A DNA stretch of 64,000 nt from Acinetobacter sp. SAAs474 (GTDB taxonomy: Bacteria > Pseudomonadota > Gammaproteobacteria > Pseudomonadales > Moraxellaceae). The stretch lies in the NCBI RefSeq assembly GCF_032823475.1, contig NZ_CP127915.1, forward strand, positions 992,001-1,056,000, written 5' to 3'. How positions within the stretch are numbered: position 1 is the first letter of the stretch; each line of letters starts with the position of its first letter. Both the position numbers and the translations under genes were made by a program. The notes beneath the pieces are model-generated. The model had not been told where the DNA came from and did no database searches. It saw nothing but the letters and a program-made list of their open reading frames with translations. Of the stretch, positions 10,001 to 17,715 are shown piece by piece.

Positions 10001-10233
10001 GGAATGGTGCTGTGCTGCGGTTACGCCCAGTATTAATGACGGCATGTGTGGCATCTTTTGGTTTTATTCCGATGGCAATTGCTACAGGTACAGGAGCAGA
10101 AGTACAACGTCCATTAGCAACTGTTGTGATTGGTGGAATTATTTCCTCAACGATTTTGACTTTAATTTTATTGCCGATTATTTATCGTTGGATGAATGAG
10201 CGAGTTACACAAAAAAAAGTATCTGTGCTTTAA
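7045..10233 (+). CDS. czcA: CzcA/CusA-family heavy-metal RND transporter
   Basis: This 1,062-residue proton-driven inner-membrane pump has the usual RND layout. One transmembrane helix (TM) lies near residue 32, followed by a large periplasmic loop, TM2-6, a second loop and TM8-12. The TM4 motif DFGIIVDGAVVIVEN (near residues 424-438) carries the two Asp and one Glu proton-relay residues typical of divalent-cation (CzcA-type, HME1) rather than Cu/Ag pumps. It exports Zn, Co, Cd or Ni from the periplasm or cytoplasm with CzcB and CzcC. It is translationally coupled to czcB. The protein is intact and of normal length. No sensor kinase/regulator pair lies beside it. Confidence 0.94.
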   Translation: MHINDIEQPKQDPQDCLPPPEGLFDRIIQFSIRNAIWIMLFTMAWIAVGIYSYQKLPIDAVPDITNVQVQINSQANGFSALEVEQRITYPIETAMAGIPNLELTRSVSRYGLSQITIVFKDGTDIYWARQQINQRLQEASTELPEKISPTMSPVSTGLGEIYQWIVKAQPTAKKPDGSAYEPMDLREIQDWIIRPQLQQVKGVAEVNTIGGFNKTYVVTPDLSRLQQLQISTTDLQKALQESNENRGAGYIEENGQQLTVRVPGLLNTVQDIENITVSTKQGYPIRVADIAQVSIGHDLRTGAATYNGEETVLGIVMMGIGENSRTVAKAVDAKIQEIQKTLPKGVQIETVYDRTSLVERAIATVQKNLVEGAVLVIVILFLFLGNFRAALIVACIIPLSMLFTLTGMAEKNISANLMSLGALDFGIIVDGAVVIVENCIRRLALAQHQKGRLLTRNERFTEVFLAAQQARRPLIFGQLIILVVYFPIFALSGVEAKLFHPMALTVILALIGAIILSVTFVPAAVALFVTGEVKEKESRWMLWLKQKYEQLLDIAYQFKYLVITLALCILVLTGIISTQVGSEFAPQLSEGDFAVQQLRSPSTSLSQSLRMQENTEKVLLKKFPEIKAIFARTGTAEVATDVMPPNISDGVILLKPQAEWPNPKENIAQLRQRMQEYLETLPGNNSEFSQPIELRFNELISGIRSDIGVKVFGDDMVILNQEAEKIAQKMRSISGATAVKVEQTEGLPLLNVDVDKALAAQYGLSIKAVQDLVAASIGGQNVGQILQGDRRFDFVIRLNDAQRTSEQLSILPVSLPNGGLIQLKDIAKVEVISGINQVSRENGKRRVVITANVQGRDLGSFVQELQGQLSQQALPTGYWLSYGGQFENLASAKDRMTMVVPLALITIFILLMAVFHNVKESLLVFSGVPFALSGGLISLWLRDIPLSMSAGVGFIALSGVAVLNGLVMLTFIKELRANLDIHLATWNGAVLRLRPVLMTACVASFGFIPMAIATGTGAEVQRPLATVVIGGIISSTILTLILLPIIYRWMNERVTQKKVSVL

Positions 10234-10275
10234 AAAATAGCGCATTAGATCAACAATAAGCCGATCATAATAGCA

Positions 10276-10305
10276 GCAGAATGATCATATCTATGATCAT
10301 TCTGC
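10276..10305 (+). promoter_or_regulatory. Perfect 14-bp inverted repeat upstream of czcD
   Basis: GCAGAATGATCATA and its exact reverse complement are separated by only two bases (TC), 20 bp upstream of the czcD start and 43 bp downstream of the czcA stop. There is no U tract, and an AAGGAG ribosome site follows at 10313. It may be a dimeric repressor operator, an mRNA processing/stability hairpin or a weak attenuator. Confidence 0.5.
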
Positions 10306-10324
10306 CATAATAAAGGAGATAACA

Positions 10325-11215
10325 ATGAGTAAAGAAGGTGGTCATAGTCATGATCATGGCGTTGTTGTAACTGGAACAAATATTAAAAAATTAGCCTTTG
10401 CTTTGGTTTTAACAACATCATTTTTAATCGTTGAAGTTGTTGCAGGTGTCATGACGCAGAGTTTGGCGTTAATTTCTGATGCTGCACATATGTTGACGGA
10501 TGCAATTGCTTTGGCGATTGCACTCGCTGCGATTCGTATTGGTCGATTACCCGCAGATAATAAACGAACGTTTGGTTATCAACGTTTTGAAATATTGGCA
10601 GCATTATTTAATGCCATGATGTTGTTTATCGTTGCAATGTATATTTTATATGAAGCATATCAACGACTTTTTCAGCCACCAGAAATTCAAAGTATTGGAA
10701 TGTTAATTGTGGCAACCATTGGTTTGCTCATTAATTTGATTTCCATGCGTATATTATTCTCTAGTTCGAAAGAAAGTCTAAATATGAAAGGTGCTTATTT
10801 AGAAGTCTTGAGTGATGCTTTGGGATCTGTGGGCGTGATTGTTGGTGCGATTATTATTTATTTCACCAATTGGAGTTGGGTGGATACTTTTATTGCAATT
10901 TTAATTAGTGTTTGGATTTTACCGCGAACTTGGATTTTACTCAAACAAAGTACCAATATTTTGCTTGAAGGCGTTCCGGAAGAAATTGATATTGAAACAT
11001 TACGTCAAGATTTGTTGGCTTTACCAGATGTAGAAAGTATCCATCAATTAAAAGTTTGGGCAATTACATCTAAAAATATACATTTAACAGTGCATTTATA
11101 TGCACCTCATGCAGATCGTAATCAGTTGTATCGGGATGCAGCAGCGTTATTACGCCATACACATGGCATTAATGAAATCACTGTACAAATTGAAGATAAT
11201 GATTGTGTTACATAA
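10325..11215 (+). CDS. czcD: Cation diffusion facilitator CzcD (Zn/Co/Cd exporter)
   Basis: This 296-residue inner-membrane antiporter has six predicted TMs and a cytoplasmic C-terminal domain. The N-terminus carries HSHDHG. TM2 has SDAAHMLTDAIAL, with the His/Asp metal ligands. TM5 has YLEVLSDALGSVG, where Glu replaces the His of ZitB/YiiP, as I recall for CzcD-type proteins. It moves cytoplasmic Zn, Co or Cd to the periplasm for CzcCBA to expel. It lies 91 bp downstream of czcA behind a perfect palindrome and has its own AAGGAG site, so it may be co-transcribed or separately controlled. Confidence 0.93.
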   Translation: MSKEGGHSHDHGVVVTGTNIKKLAFALVLTTSFLIVEVVAGVMTQSLALISDAAHMLTDAIALAIALAAIRIGRLPADNKRTFGYQRFEILAALFNAMMLFIVAMYILYEAYQRLFQPPEIQSIGMLIVATIGLLINLISMRILFSSSKESLNMKGAYLEVLSDALGSVGVIVGAIIIYFTNWSWVDTFIAILISVWILPRTWILLKQSTNILLEGVPEEIDIETLRQDLLALPDVESIHQLKVWAITSKNIHLTVHLYAPHADRNQLYRDAAALLRHTHGINEITVQIEDNDCVT

Positions 11216-11235
11216 TTCTGTATGCGCACAGACAG

Positions 11236-11344
11236 AATGAGTGACCATATTTTACGGCAATACGAGAGCGCAATATGAATTGATAAAAACTCAATTGTTT
11301 ATTCTGTATTGGCTGACATATAAAATCTGTTACGGTCACTCATT
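11236..11344. repeat. Nested inverted-repeat element downstream of czcD
   Basis: Outer arms AATGAGTGACC (11236-11246) and GGTCACTCATT (11334-11344) are perfect complements. Inside them CAATAC (11258) pairs with GTATTG (11306), and AATTGA (11278) pairs with TCAATT (11291) around a 7-nt loop. The whole 109 nt can fold as one long irregular hairpin between convergent genes. I see no flanking target-site duplication. It could be a bidirectional terminator/stability element, a small RNA or a MITE-like repeat. Confidence 0.5.
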
Positions 11345-11379
11345 TATCAATGATTAGCTTAATTTAAGGGCGGCAAAAA

Positions 11380-11721
11380 TTAAATTTGCCATTGATGATG
11401 GCACTCACGACACTGCCATTTTTTTTGTGATTGCATAAAAGATTGCATGGAAATTTTAAAATCGGGTAAGTCGCGGTAAAACATAAAGCCTGCAATTAAG
11501 CAGAGAACAAAAACTACAACCGTTGCAATTTGTAATGTTGTTCCAGCACCATTACCAAAAAGCCACATTGCAATACTGATTGCCACCAAAAGTAATAAAA
11601 CCAAAACGGCTGGAATGAGAAAAATCAAACTTTTGGGCACAACAGGACGAGCAACTGTTTCACCAGGTTGAGTGACTGGCATAATTTTAGCACTTTGGCA
11701 TTTTGGGCAACGGTATTGCAT
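11380..11721 (-). CDS. Small two-TM protein with terminal zinc-ribbon cysteine pairs
   Basis: This 113-residue protein has two hydrophobic helices (about residues 31-54 and 63-81) and a CxxC pair at each end: CPKC near residue 5 and CREC near residue 103. With two TMs both ends should be on the same side, so the two CxxC pairs could form a single split zinc ribbon. I do not recognise a characterised family. It is convergent with czcD and lies upstream of the tRNA-Glu/gltX unit on the same strand. A link to metal efflux is possible by position only. The function is unknown. Confidence 0.75.
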   Translation of the reverse strand: MQYRCPKCQSAKIMPVTQPGETVARPVVPKSLIFLIPAVLVLLLLVAISIAMWLFGNGAGTTLQIATVVVFVLCLIAGFMFYRDLPDFKISMQSFMQSQKKWQCRECHHQWQI

Positions 11722-11801
11722 TATGGCTCCGGAATTGAAATTTATTTATTATTTTAGCGAAATGTTTTGAAAATAAAAAATATACTTTAAACAAATAGAC
11801 A

Positions 11802-11830
11802 ATAAAAAACCCAAGTCATGATGCTTGGGC
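11802..11830 (-). terminator. Intrinsic terminator of the gltX/tRNA-Glu unit
   Basis: On the minus strand a GCCCAAG/CTTGGG stem with an 8-nt loop is followed by TTTTTTATT. It sits about 30 nt beyond the 3' end of tRNA-Glu. Confidence 0.8.
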
Positions 11831-11858
11831 TTTTTATCAGATGTTGCCATCTTAAATA

Positions 11859-11934
11859 TGGCGTCCCTACGGGGATTCGAACCCCGGTTACCGCCGTGAA
11901 AGGGCGATGTCCTAGGCCTCTAGACGATAGGGAC
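11859..11934 (-). tRNA. tRNA-Glu (anticodon UUC)
   Basis: The minus strand folds as a standard 76-nt tRNA. The acceptor stem GTCCCTA pairs with TAGGGAC, discriminator G is followed by an encoded CCA, and the T arm has GGTTCGAACCC. The anticodon loop CTTTCAC gives anticodon UUC (genomic 11898-11900). It lies 92 bp downstream of gltX, the gene for its own synthetase, on the same strand and ahead of a shared terminator. Confidence 0.97.
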
Positions 11935-12026
11935 TTATTGAGGCTACAGATTAGAGTGTTAACACCTTGTCTCTGTGTGAGCGCTATATTAGGGATATAA
12001 TCACAATGCGTCAATAAAAAAATGAG

Positions 12027-13535
12027 TTATGTGTTGTCAATTGCATCATTTTTCGGCAATTTTAAACTTTCATTGAGTTTTTCCCATACTTTTGCTTCTT
12101 TTTTACTTGGTCCGCCGATAATTTCAAGTGCATGACGTAGACGTGCAAATGTTAAATCTGGACCAATCGTTACCATCGATTGCATTACAGGCGTAGAGCT
12201 GGTTGAGCCGGCAATTGCGATAAAGAATGCGGGCATAAAATCACGCAGCTTAATATTCATCTGATTTGCAAGATCCATTAAGGTTTGACTAACGGTATCA
12301 TTATTCCAGGTAAATAAATTTTCTAAACGCCAAATTGCAAATTGTAGACTCTGACGAACTTGTTCTTCAGTTAATTTTTTACTGATAAATTGTTCTTTTT
12401 CAAGAGTTGGGAATTGATTAAAATAAAAACCTGCCCAATTGACTGCTTCAGATAACAAATTAATACGTGGCTGAATCGCAGCAGCAATATCTTCTAAGGT
12501 TTGACGATCTGCTTTCCAGGCTAATAATGTGTCTAACAGTTCAGCAGGAGTGAGAGATTTAATCCATTGACCATTTAACCAATTCAATTTTTCAACATCA
12601 AAAATTGGGCCACCCAGAGAAACACGTTGAATATCAAAATGTTCAATCATGTCATTTAAGGTGAATTTTTCACGCTCATCAGGCATAGACCAACCCATAC
12701 GGCCTAAATAATTTAATAGTGCTTCTGGTAATACGCCAATATTTTTATAATAGTTAATCGATGTCGGATTTTTACGTTTAGAGAGTTTAGATTTATCTGG
12801 ATTACGTAACAGCGGCATATGACACAATACTGGCATTTCCCAGCCAAAATATTGGTACAGTAATTGATGTTTTGGTGCTGATGGAATCCATTCTTCACCG
12901 CGTAAAACGTGAGTAATTTCCATTAAGTGATCATCAACCACATTGGCCAAGTGGTAGGTTGGTAAGCCATCTGTTTTCAGTAGAATTTGCATATCAACCT
13001 GTGCCCAAGGAATTTCGACCTCACCACGCAACATGTCATTAAATTTACAGCTACCTTCAGTCGGTACCTTCATCCGAATAACATGAGGTTCTCCAGCAGC
13101 TAAACGACGTGCAATTTCTGCTTGAGAAAGTGTGAGGCCACGACCATCATAGCGAGGCGTTTCTCCACGAGCTTGTTGCTCTGCACGCATTTGATCTAGT
13201 TCTTCAGGGGTGGCGAAACAATAAAAAGCATGCCCTTTTTCAACTAGTTCTAAAGCATATTGTTTATAGATATGCATACGTTCAGATTGACGATAAGGCG
13301 CATGAGGTCCGCCAACATCTGGACCCTCAGACCATTTTAGACCTAACCAGCGTAATGAATCCAAAATCATTTGCTCTGATTCTGGTGTGGATCGCACTTG
13401 ATCAGTGTCTTCAATACGCAGAATAAATTCACCTTCATGTTTTTTAGCAAAACATAAATTGAATAAGGCAATATATGCAGTACCTACATGAGGAAAACCT
13501 GTAGGAGAGGGTGCGATACGAGTACGAACTTTCAT
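12027..13535 (-). CDS. gltX: Glutamyl-tRNA synthetase GltX
   Basis: This 502-residue class I aminoacyl-tRNA synthetase charges tRNA-Glu. The HIGH-type signature is [10 protein letters not shown] (residues 9-18) and the KMSKS-type loop is KLSKR (near residue 250). The open frame extends 18 codons further upstream, but the ATG at 13535 gives [11 protein letters not shown], the usual GltX N-terminus, so I use it. The C-terminal anticodon-binding helical domain is complete. Its substrate tRNA gene follows directly on the same strand, which may permit a shared transcript. Confidence 0.96.
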   Translation of the reverse strand: MKVRTRIAPSPTGFPHVGTAYIALFNLCFAKKHEGEFILRIEDTDQVRSTPESEQMILDSLRWLGLKWSEGPDVGGPHAPYRQSERMHIYKQYALELVEKGHAFYCFATPEELDQMRAEQQARGETPRYDGRGLTLSQAEIARRLAAGEPHVIRMKVPTEGSCKFNDMLRGEVEIPWAQVDMQILLKTDGLPTYHLANVVDDHLMEITHVLRGEEWIPSAPKHQLLYQYFGWEMPVLCHMPLLRNPDKSKLSKRKNPTSINYYKNIGVLPEALLNYLGRMGWSMPDEREKFTLNDMIEHFDIQRVSLGGPIFDVEKLNWLNGQWIKSLTPAELLDTLLAWKADRQTLEDIAAAIQPRINLLSEAVNWAGFYFNQFPTLEKEQFISKKLTEEQVRQSLQFAIWRLENLFTWNNDTVSQTLMDLANQMNIKLRDFMPAFFIAIAGSTSSTPVMQSMVTIGPDLTFARLRHALEIIGGPSKKEAKVWEKLNESLKLPKNDAIDNT

Positions 13536-13808
13536 AGCAACATCATATTTAGAATGTAAATGGTGACTATTATAACGAAAAAGCCCCATAAAATTATGTT
13601 TAAATTGGTTCTAATCTGTGCAGTATTTTATATTTAATTATTTATTTACAGATCATTCAAATACGAATTGATTAATATCACAGCAAAATTAGCATGAAAT
13701 TTACCCGTTTGAATGCATAGCAGCTTAACCATAAAAATAAAGAATAGAACGACCAGAACTTAATTTAAAAGTTCTCAAACGACTAGCTATTGAAGATAGT
13801 AATCATCC

Positions 13809-14087
13809 TTATGAGAAAAAAGATTGAATCAGTAGTGTGACTTTTTGATTTTGTGCTGAAAAAAAGTTTTGAGTTGGTGTAACGTTCATGGATCTAAGCA
13901 CTTTAAGTTTATTATTGGATGGTGTTTCTCCCTTAATTTTTTGCTCATTTAATGCTTTACCAATTACAGAAACTTTGCTGTTGTTTATGGTTTTACTTGG
14001 CATAGCTTCAGCAGATACTACACCTGCACAATATCCAGTTTGAGACAGTAGGATTAAACCAAAGCACAGTAAGGTATTTAATTTCAT
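13809..14087 (-). CDS. Small hypothetical secreted protein
   Basis: This 92-residue protein has a clear N-terminal signal peptide: Lys near the start, then LLCFGLILLSQTGYCAG, with likely cleavage after Ala near residue 21 or an alternative site. The mature part is short, polar and Lys/Asn/Ser-rich, with no motif I recognise. A GGAG precedes the ATG at a close spacing. It is isolated, with 270 bp to gltX and about 590 bp to the next gene. It is probably a real gene on the strength of the signal peptide. The function is unknown. Confidence 0.5.
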   Translation of the reverse strand: MKLNTLLCFGLILLSQTGYCAGVVSAEAMPSKTINNSKVSVIGKALNEQKIKGETPSNNKLKVLRSMNVTPTQNFFSAQNQKVTLLIQSFFS

Positions 14088-14681
14088 TACTCCATTCCCC
14101 CATAGTCAGTACATATAGTATTCTCATATCACGATATTGTTGATATTGAATACTTTCGGTATATAATATCTTAGCATCTTGCTATGAAAAAATTTCATGA
14201 TTATACATGATGTCGTTTTTAAATTTGTTTTACTAAAATTTTAATTTCTGCTTAAAATTAAATTTCGCAGCTATGTCGTAAAAAATAACAAAATAATCGC
14301 AATTAATCCAGTTTTTTAATGTATCAACTCATGACAGAATAAATGATTTCATTTCTTCTCAATTAACATGAGATTGGTTTGGAAAATGCTATTTTTACTT
14401 GGAAATAATTCAAAATAAAATGCTTATTGATGCGATCTATTAGATAAAGAAAGCTGTTATGGGGTGATCAATTTAAATCACATCCTACTTAAAACAGTCG
14501 ATTAAGTGCGCATTATGGGATTTTAAATCACTGCTTCATATATCTAATTTATAAAAAATTATATATAGATTATTCATGTTTTTACTTTATGTTGGGTGGA
14601 TTTAGTTGATGTATTTTGATTGCGATTTTAGTTTGGATTTCATATATTTGCTGATATCTAAAATAAATTGATTGTTACGCT
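14088..14681. other. AT-rich intergenic region before the sulfate-binding protein gene
   Basis: I see no open frame of merit in these 594 bp. The only clear signal is a sigma-70-like promoter at 14140-14167. Short AT palindromes near 14540-14575 could be binding sites, but nothing matches a named operator. CysB control of the downstream gene would be expected from biology but is not readable here. Confidence 0.5.
14140..14167 (+). promoter_or_regulatory. Sigma-70-like promoter pointing toward sbp
   Basis: TTGATA (14140-14145) and a perfect TATAAT (14162-14167) are separated by 16 bp on the plus strand. The next plus-strand gene starts about 510 nt downstream, so this would give a very long leader or an unannotated short RNA. 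Confidence 0.35.
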
Positions 14682-15704
14682 ATGAAAACGCCTTTTAAAG
14701 CACTGTTTAGTGCTGCATTATTTGTGACAGGTTTTGGTTTGTCTGCATTGAGCCAAATTCACGCTGCAGAACGTCAGTTTTTAAATGTATCTTATGATGC
14801 AACACGTGAATTTTATGATGAGTTTAATCAGTCATTTGGTGCGTGGTGGACCTCAAGAACAGGACAAAAAGTTGATTTTAAACAATCACATGGTGGTTCT
14901 GGAAAACAAGCACGTGCCGTGGTAGATGGTTTAAAAGCAGATGTTGTCACATTAGCATTAGCCAATGATATTAATGAAATTGTAAAATCAGGTCAGATTC
15001 AATCCAATTGGCAAAAGCAATTTCCATATAATTCTGCTCCATATACCTCGACTATTGTGTTTATGGTCCGTAAAGGCAATCCAAAACATATTAAGGACTG
15101 GCCAGATTTAATTAAGCCAGGGGTCGAAATTATTACACCAAATCCGAAGACTGGCGGCTTACCTCGTTGGGTTTATTTATCTGCATGGGGTTATGAATTA
15201 AAACAGCCAGGCGGTAATGATGCTAAAGCTAAAGCATTTGTGAGTAAACTTTATCATAATGTGAAGGTTATGGATTCTGCTGCACGTGCTTCTATGACTA
15301 CATTTGCAGAGCGTGGTATTGGCGATGTGTTATTAACTTGGGAAAATGAAGCACTTGTTACACAGAAAACCTTGGGTAAAGATAAATTTGAAATTATTTA
15401 TCCATCGATTTCTATTTTAACGGAACCATCTGTTGCAATTGTAAATAAAACCGTTGATAAAGATGGTAATAAATGGCTGGCAAAAGCATATATTAATTAT
15501 ATGTATTCACCATTAGGCCAAGATATGGTTGCACAGCATTATTATCGCCCTCGTAATCAAGCTGTTTTGGCGAAATATCGTTATCAATTTCCAGCATTAA
15601 AAACCTTTACCATTGATGAGGTCTTTGGTGGATGGGGCAAAGCACAGCAAACCCATTTTGTAAATGGCGCTATTTTTGATCAGATTTATAGTTCAAAACG
15701 TTAA
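14682..15704 (+). CDS. sbp: Periplasmic sulfate-binding protein of the CysUWA ABC importer
   Basis: This 340-residue solute-binding protein captures sulfate (or thiosulfate) in the periplasm. It has a signal peptide with an Ala-x-Ala type end near residue 29 (IHAAE). The mature part starts with the family pattern LNVSYDATREFY. SHGGSGKQARAV (near residue 69) supplies oxyanion-binding backbone amides. The gene is monocistronic here; the permease and ATPase genes are not in the window. Sbp and CysP are hard to separate by eye, and I favour Sbp on length and N-terminal wording. Confidence 0.9.
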   Translation: MKTPFKALFSAALFVTGFGLSALSQIHAAERQFLNVSYDATREFYDEFNQSFGAWWTSRTGQKVDFKQSHGGSGKQARAVVDGLKADVVTLALANDINEIVKSGQIQSNWQKQFPYNSAPYTSTIVFMVRKGNPKHIKDWPDLIKPGVEIITPNPKTGGLPRWVYLSAWGYELKQPGGNDAKAKAFVSKLYHNVKVMDSAARASMTTFAERGIGDVLLTWENEALVTQKTLGKDKFEIIYPSISILTEPSVAIVNKTVDKDGNKWLAKAYINYMYSPLGQDMVAQHYYRPRNQAVLAKYRYQFPALKTFTIDEVFGGWGKAQQTHFVNGAIFDQIYSSKR

Positions 15705-16447
15705 GTCATTCAATTACTCAAAGTAAACGGCACATGCAGAGTTCAATCATGTTGCCGTTTTATATTAAAGATCATGTTAAAAATATTCTATTCACTATAA
15801 TCAAACTAAATTTTGCGCGGCTTATAAGGATGGATTGAGATGATGGGTGTTACTGATCTCGTTTTTATCCGTAATATCGTTAAAATTTTCTGCCGAGTAA
15901 TATTGCTATCATGATATAAGGCATGCGAGTGCTGATGAAGATAATATTTTTTGTCTTTGATTTTAAATGATCAATACAGCACAGTAGCGATAAGAGTCTG
16001 GAGACTCATTGTAGATTGGTCTGTTGATTAATCAACAATATAAAAATGATATTGATATGTAAATCAAGAGATTTGGTATTCTACTTTGACAAGGTGAATC
16101 ATTTAAAAGCAATTTAATCGTCATTAAAACAAAATCGCTGAATATTCTTATGAAGAAATTATCGCATTTTTAAAGATGGTTAAAATAGCATCATCCGCAG
16201 TTAAAGTTGATTTCTTATGATCATAATTTTTAATTATTATATTAATTTCAATAGTTTATATGGGTTTTGATGATATTGCTTTAGTGACTGATCCATCATA
16301 TACAGTTGATTAAATTTACTTGAATTTACATTGAAAACGGTTTTCTCTATGAAAAGTAATATTTACCTACAAAAAGTCGTTTGGAGCTTTGTTAAAACAA
16401 GGTAATAATGTGTAGTTAAATTTTTGGCTTTTAGATTGACTACGCTT
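15705..16447. other. AT-rich gap between sbp and the dcw cluster
   Basis: These 743 bp hold the sbp terminator at their left end and no convincing gene. In many gammaproteobacteria mraZ would precede rsmH, but no MraZ-like frame is present. A 24-codon frame at 15840-15914 behind AAGGA is the only small candidate and has no further support. Confidence 0.5.
15725..15763 (+). terminator. Terminator after sbp
   Basis: AAACGGCA-CATG pairs with CATGTTGCCGTTT with one bulged base around an 11-nt loop. It ends in TTTTAT, 20 nt past the sbp stop codon. Confidence 0.75.
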
Positions 16448-17359
16448 ATGTCGCATATTTCTGTATTACTTCATGAAACTGTTGATGCTCTTTTGGCAGG
16501 TCGCAATACAGGAGTTTATATTGACGCGACTTTTGGCCGAGGCGGCCATACGCGTTTATTACTGTCTAAACTCGATCAACATGCTCGTGTGTATGCATTT
16601 GATAAAGATCCTCAGGCTTTAGCAGTTGCTGCTGAATTAGAACAACAAGATTCAAGATTTACCATTATTCATGCCAGTTTTGCCGATTTACAATCACAAT
16701 TAAATCATCTTGGTATTAATGCCGTAGATGGAATCATGGCAGATTTAGGCGTATCTTCTCCTCAACTCGATCAAGCTGAACGCGGTTTTAGTTTTATGAA
16801 AGATGGGCCTTTAGATATGCGGATGGATAATTCTCAGGGGCCTACTGCTGCAGAGTGGTTGCTACAGATTGATGAAGAAGATTTGGCCAATGTTATTTTT
16901 AAATATGGCGAAGAGCGTTATAGCCGTCGTATTGCAAAGGCAATTAAACATGCGGGTTATATTGATACCACAGCACAACTTGCTGAAATTGTTAAAGTTG
17001 CCCATCCAAAATGGGAGAAAAACAAACATGCGGCAACACGTACTTTTCAAGCGATTCGTATTGCGATTAATAAAGAATTAGAAGATATTGAGGTTTTTTT
17101 ACCACAAGCAGTAGATGTTCTTGAAGTGGATGCTCGTTTGGCAGTGATTAGTTTTCACTCCTTAGAAGATCGTTTGATTAAACAATTCATTCAAAAAGAA
17201 TCGACATTAGCTGAAGATAATGGTTGGGGCTTGCCTCAGCAAGTGATAGATACACGTAGATTAAAAAAAGTGGCACGGATTCGTGCAAGTGAGGAAGAAG
17301 TTAAAGCGAATCCACGTTCGCGTAGTGCTTGGCTTCGTGTTGCAGAGAAAATTAAATAA
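16448..17359 (+). CDS. rsmH: 16S rRNA (cytosine1402-N4)-methyltransferase RsmH
   Basis: This 303-residue SAM-dependent enzyme methylates N4 of C1402 in 16S rRNA. The SAM motif DATFGRGGHT lies near residues 26-35, and DLGVSSPQLD and SFHSLEDR are family signatures. The frame is open from a TTG at 16424, but the ATG at 16448 gives MSHISVLLHE, the family N-terminus, so I use that. It heads the cell-division/cell-wall cluster, and ftsL follows 13 bp later. mraZ is missing upstream. Confidence 0.95.
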   Translation: MSHISVLLHETVDALLAGRNTGVYIDATFGRGGHTRLLLSKLDQHARVYAFDKDPQALAVAAELEQQDSRFTIIHASFADLQSQLNHLGINAVDGIMADLGVSSPQLDQAERGFSFMKDGPLDMRMDNSQGPTAAEWLLQIDEEDLANVIFKYGEERYSRRIAKAIKHAGYIDTTAQLAEIVKVAHPKWEKNKHAATRTFQAIRIAINKELEDIEVFLPQAVDVLEVDARLAVISFHSLEDRLIKQFIQKESTLAEDNGWGLPQQVIDTRRLKKVARIRASEEEVKANPRSRSAWLRVAEKIK

Positions 17360-17372
17360 TCATAGGTCAATC

Positions 17373-17705
17373 ATGACGACAGAAACGCTTGAACATACAC
17401 GTGATAACATAAGAAATAAAAAAATTTTATGTTATGCGTTATTATTACTTCTCGTCCTTGGTAGTGCTGTGATGGTTGTTTTTCAAGTTTTTGAATATCG
17501 ACAAAATTATCGTGAACTCACCGGTTATTATCGGGAGCGTGATGATTTAAATGCTGAATGGGGGCGGCTGTTGATTGAGCAACAAACCTTTGGTGCAACT
17601 GCACAAATTGGTACGCGAGCTGTGACGCAATTGCGTATGTATTCACCTCCTGCAACACAGACAGTGGTGATTTCTTTACCTATGAAAACACCAGATCAAA
17701 AGTAG
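17373..17705 (+). CDS. ftsL: Cell division protein FtsL
   Basis: This 110-residue bitopic membrane protein of the FtsQLB divisome complex activates septal synthesis by FtsWI. It has a short cytoplasmic N-terminus and one TM (about residues 22-43). A periplasmic helical, leucine-zipper-like segment follows, with YRELTGYYRERDDLNAEWGRL and the family-typical EWGRL-x-x-EQ. An upstream in-frame ATG overlaps rsmH, but the ATG at 17373, just after the rsmH stop, gives the usual FtsL length. ftsI starts 10 bp downstream. Confidence 0.92.
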   Translation: MTTETLEHTRDNIRNKKILCYALLLLLVLGSAVMVVFQVFEYRQNYRELTGYYRERDDLNAEWGRLLIEQQTFGATAQIGTRAVTQLRMYSPPATQTVVISLPMKTPDQK

Positions 17706-17715
17706 GATTGTGTAA

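Noticed and set aside
7055..10199. Several open frames inside czcA in other frames
   Set aside because: They are shadows of an intact RND transporter gene with no independent ribosome site or motif.
11787..12014. Open frames over the tRNA-Glu region on both strands
   Set aside because: They overlap a perfectly folding tRNA gene and its terminator.
12027..13589. N-terminally extended GltX (520 residues)
   Set aside because: The family N-terminus begins at the internal ATG at 13535; the extension is untranslated leader.
15840..15914. 24-codon open frame with an upstream AAGGA
   Set aside because: It is short, has no recognisable motif and lies in a long AT-rich gap where such frames arise by chance.
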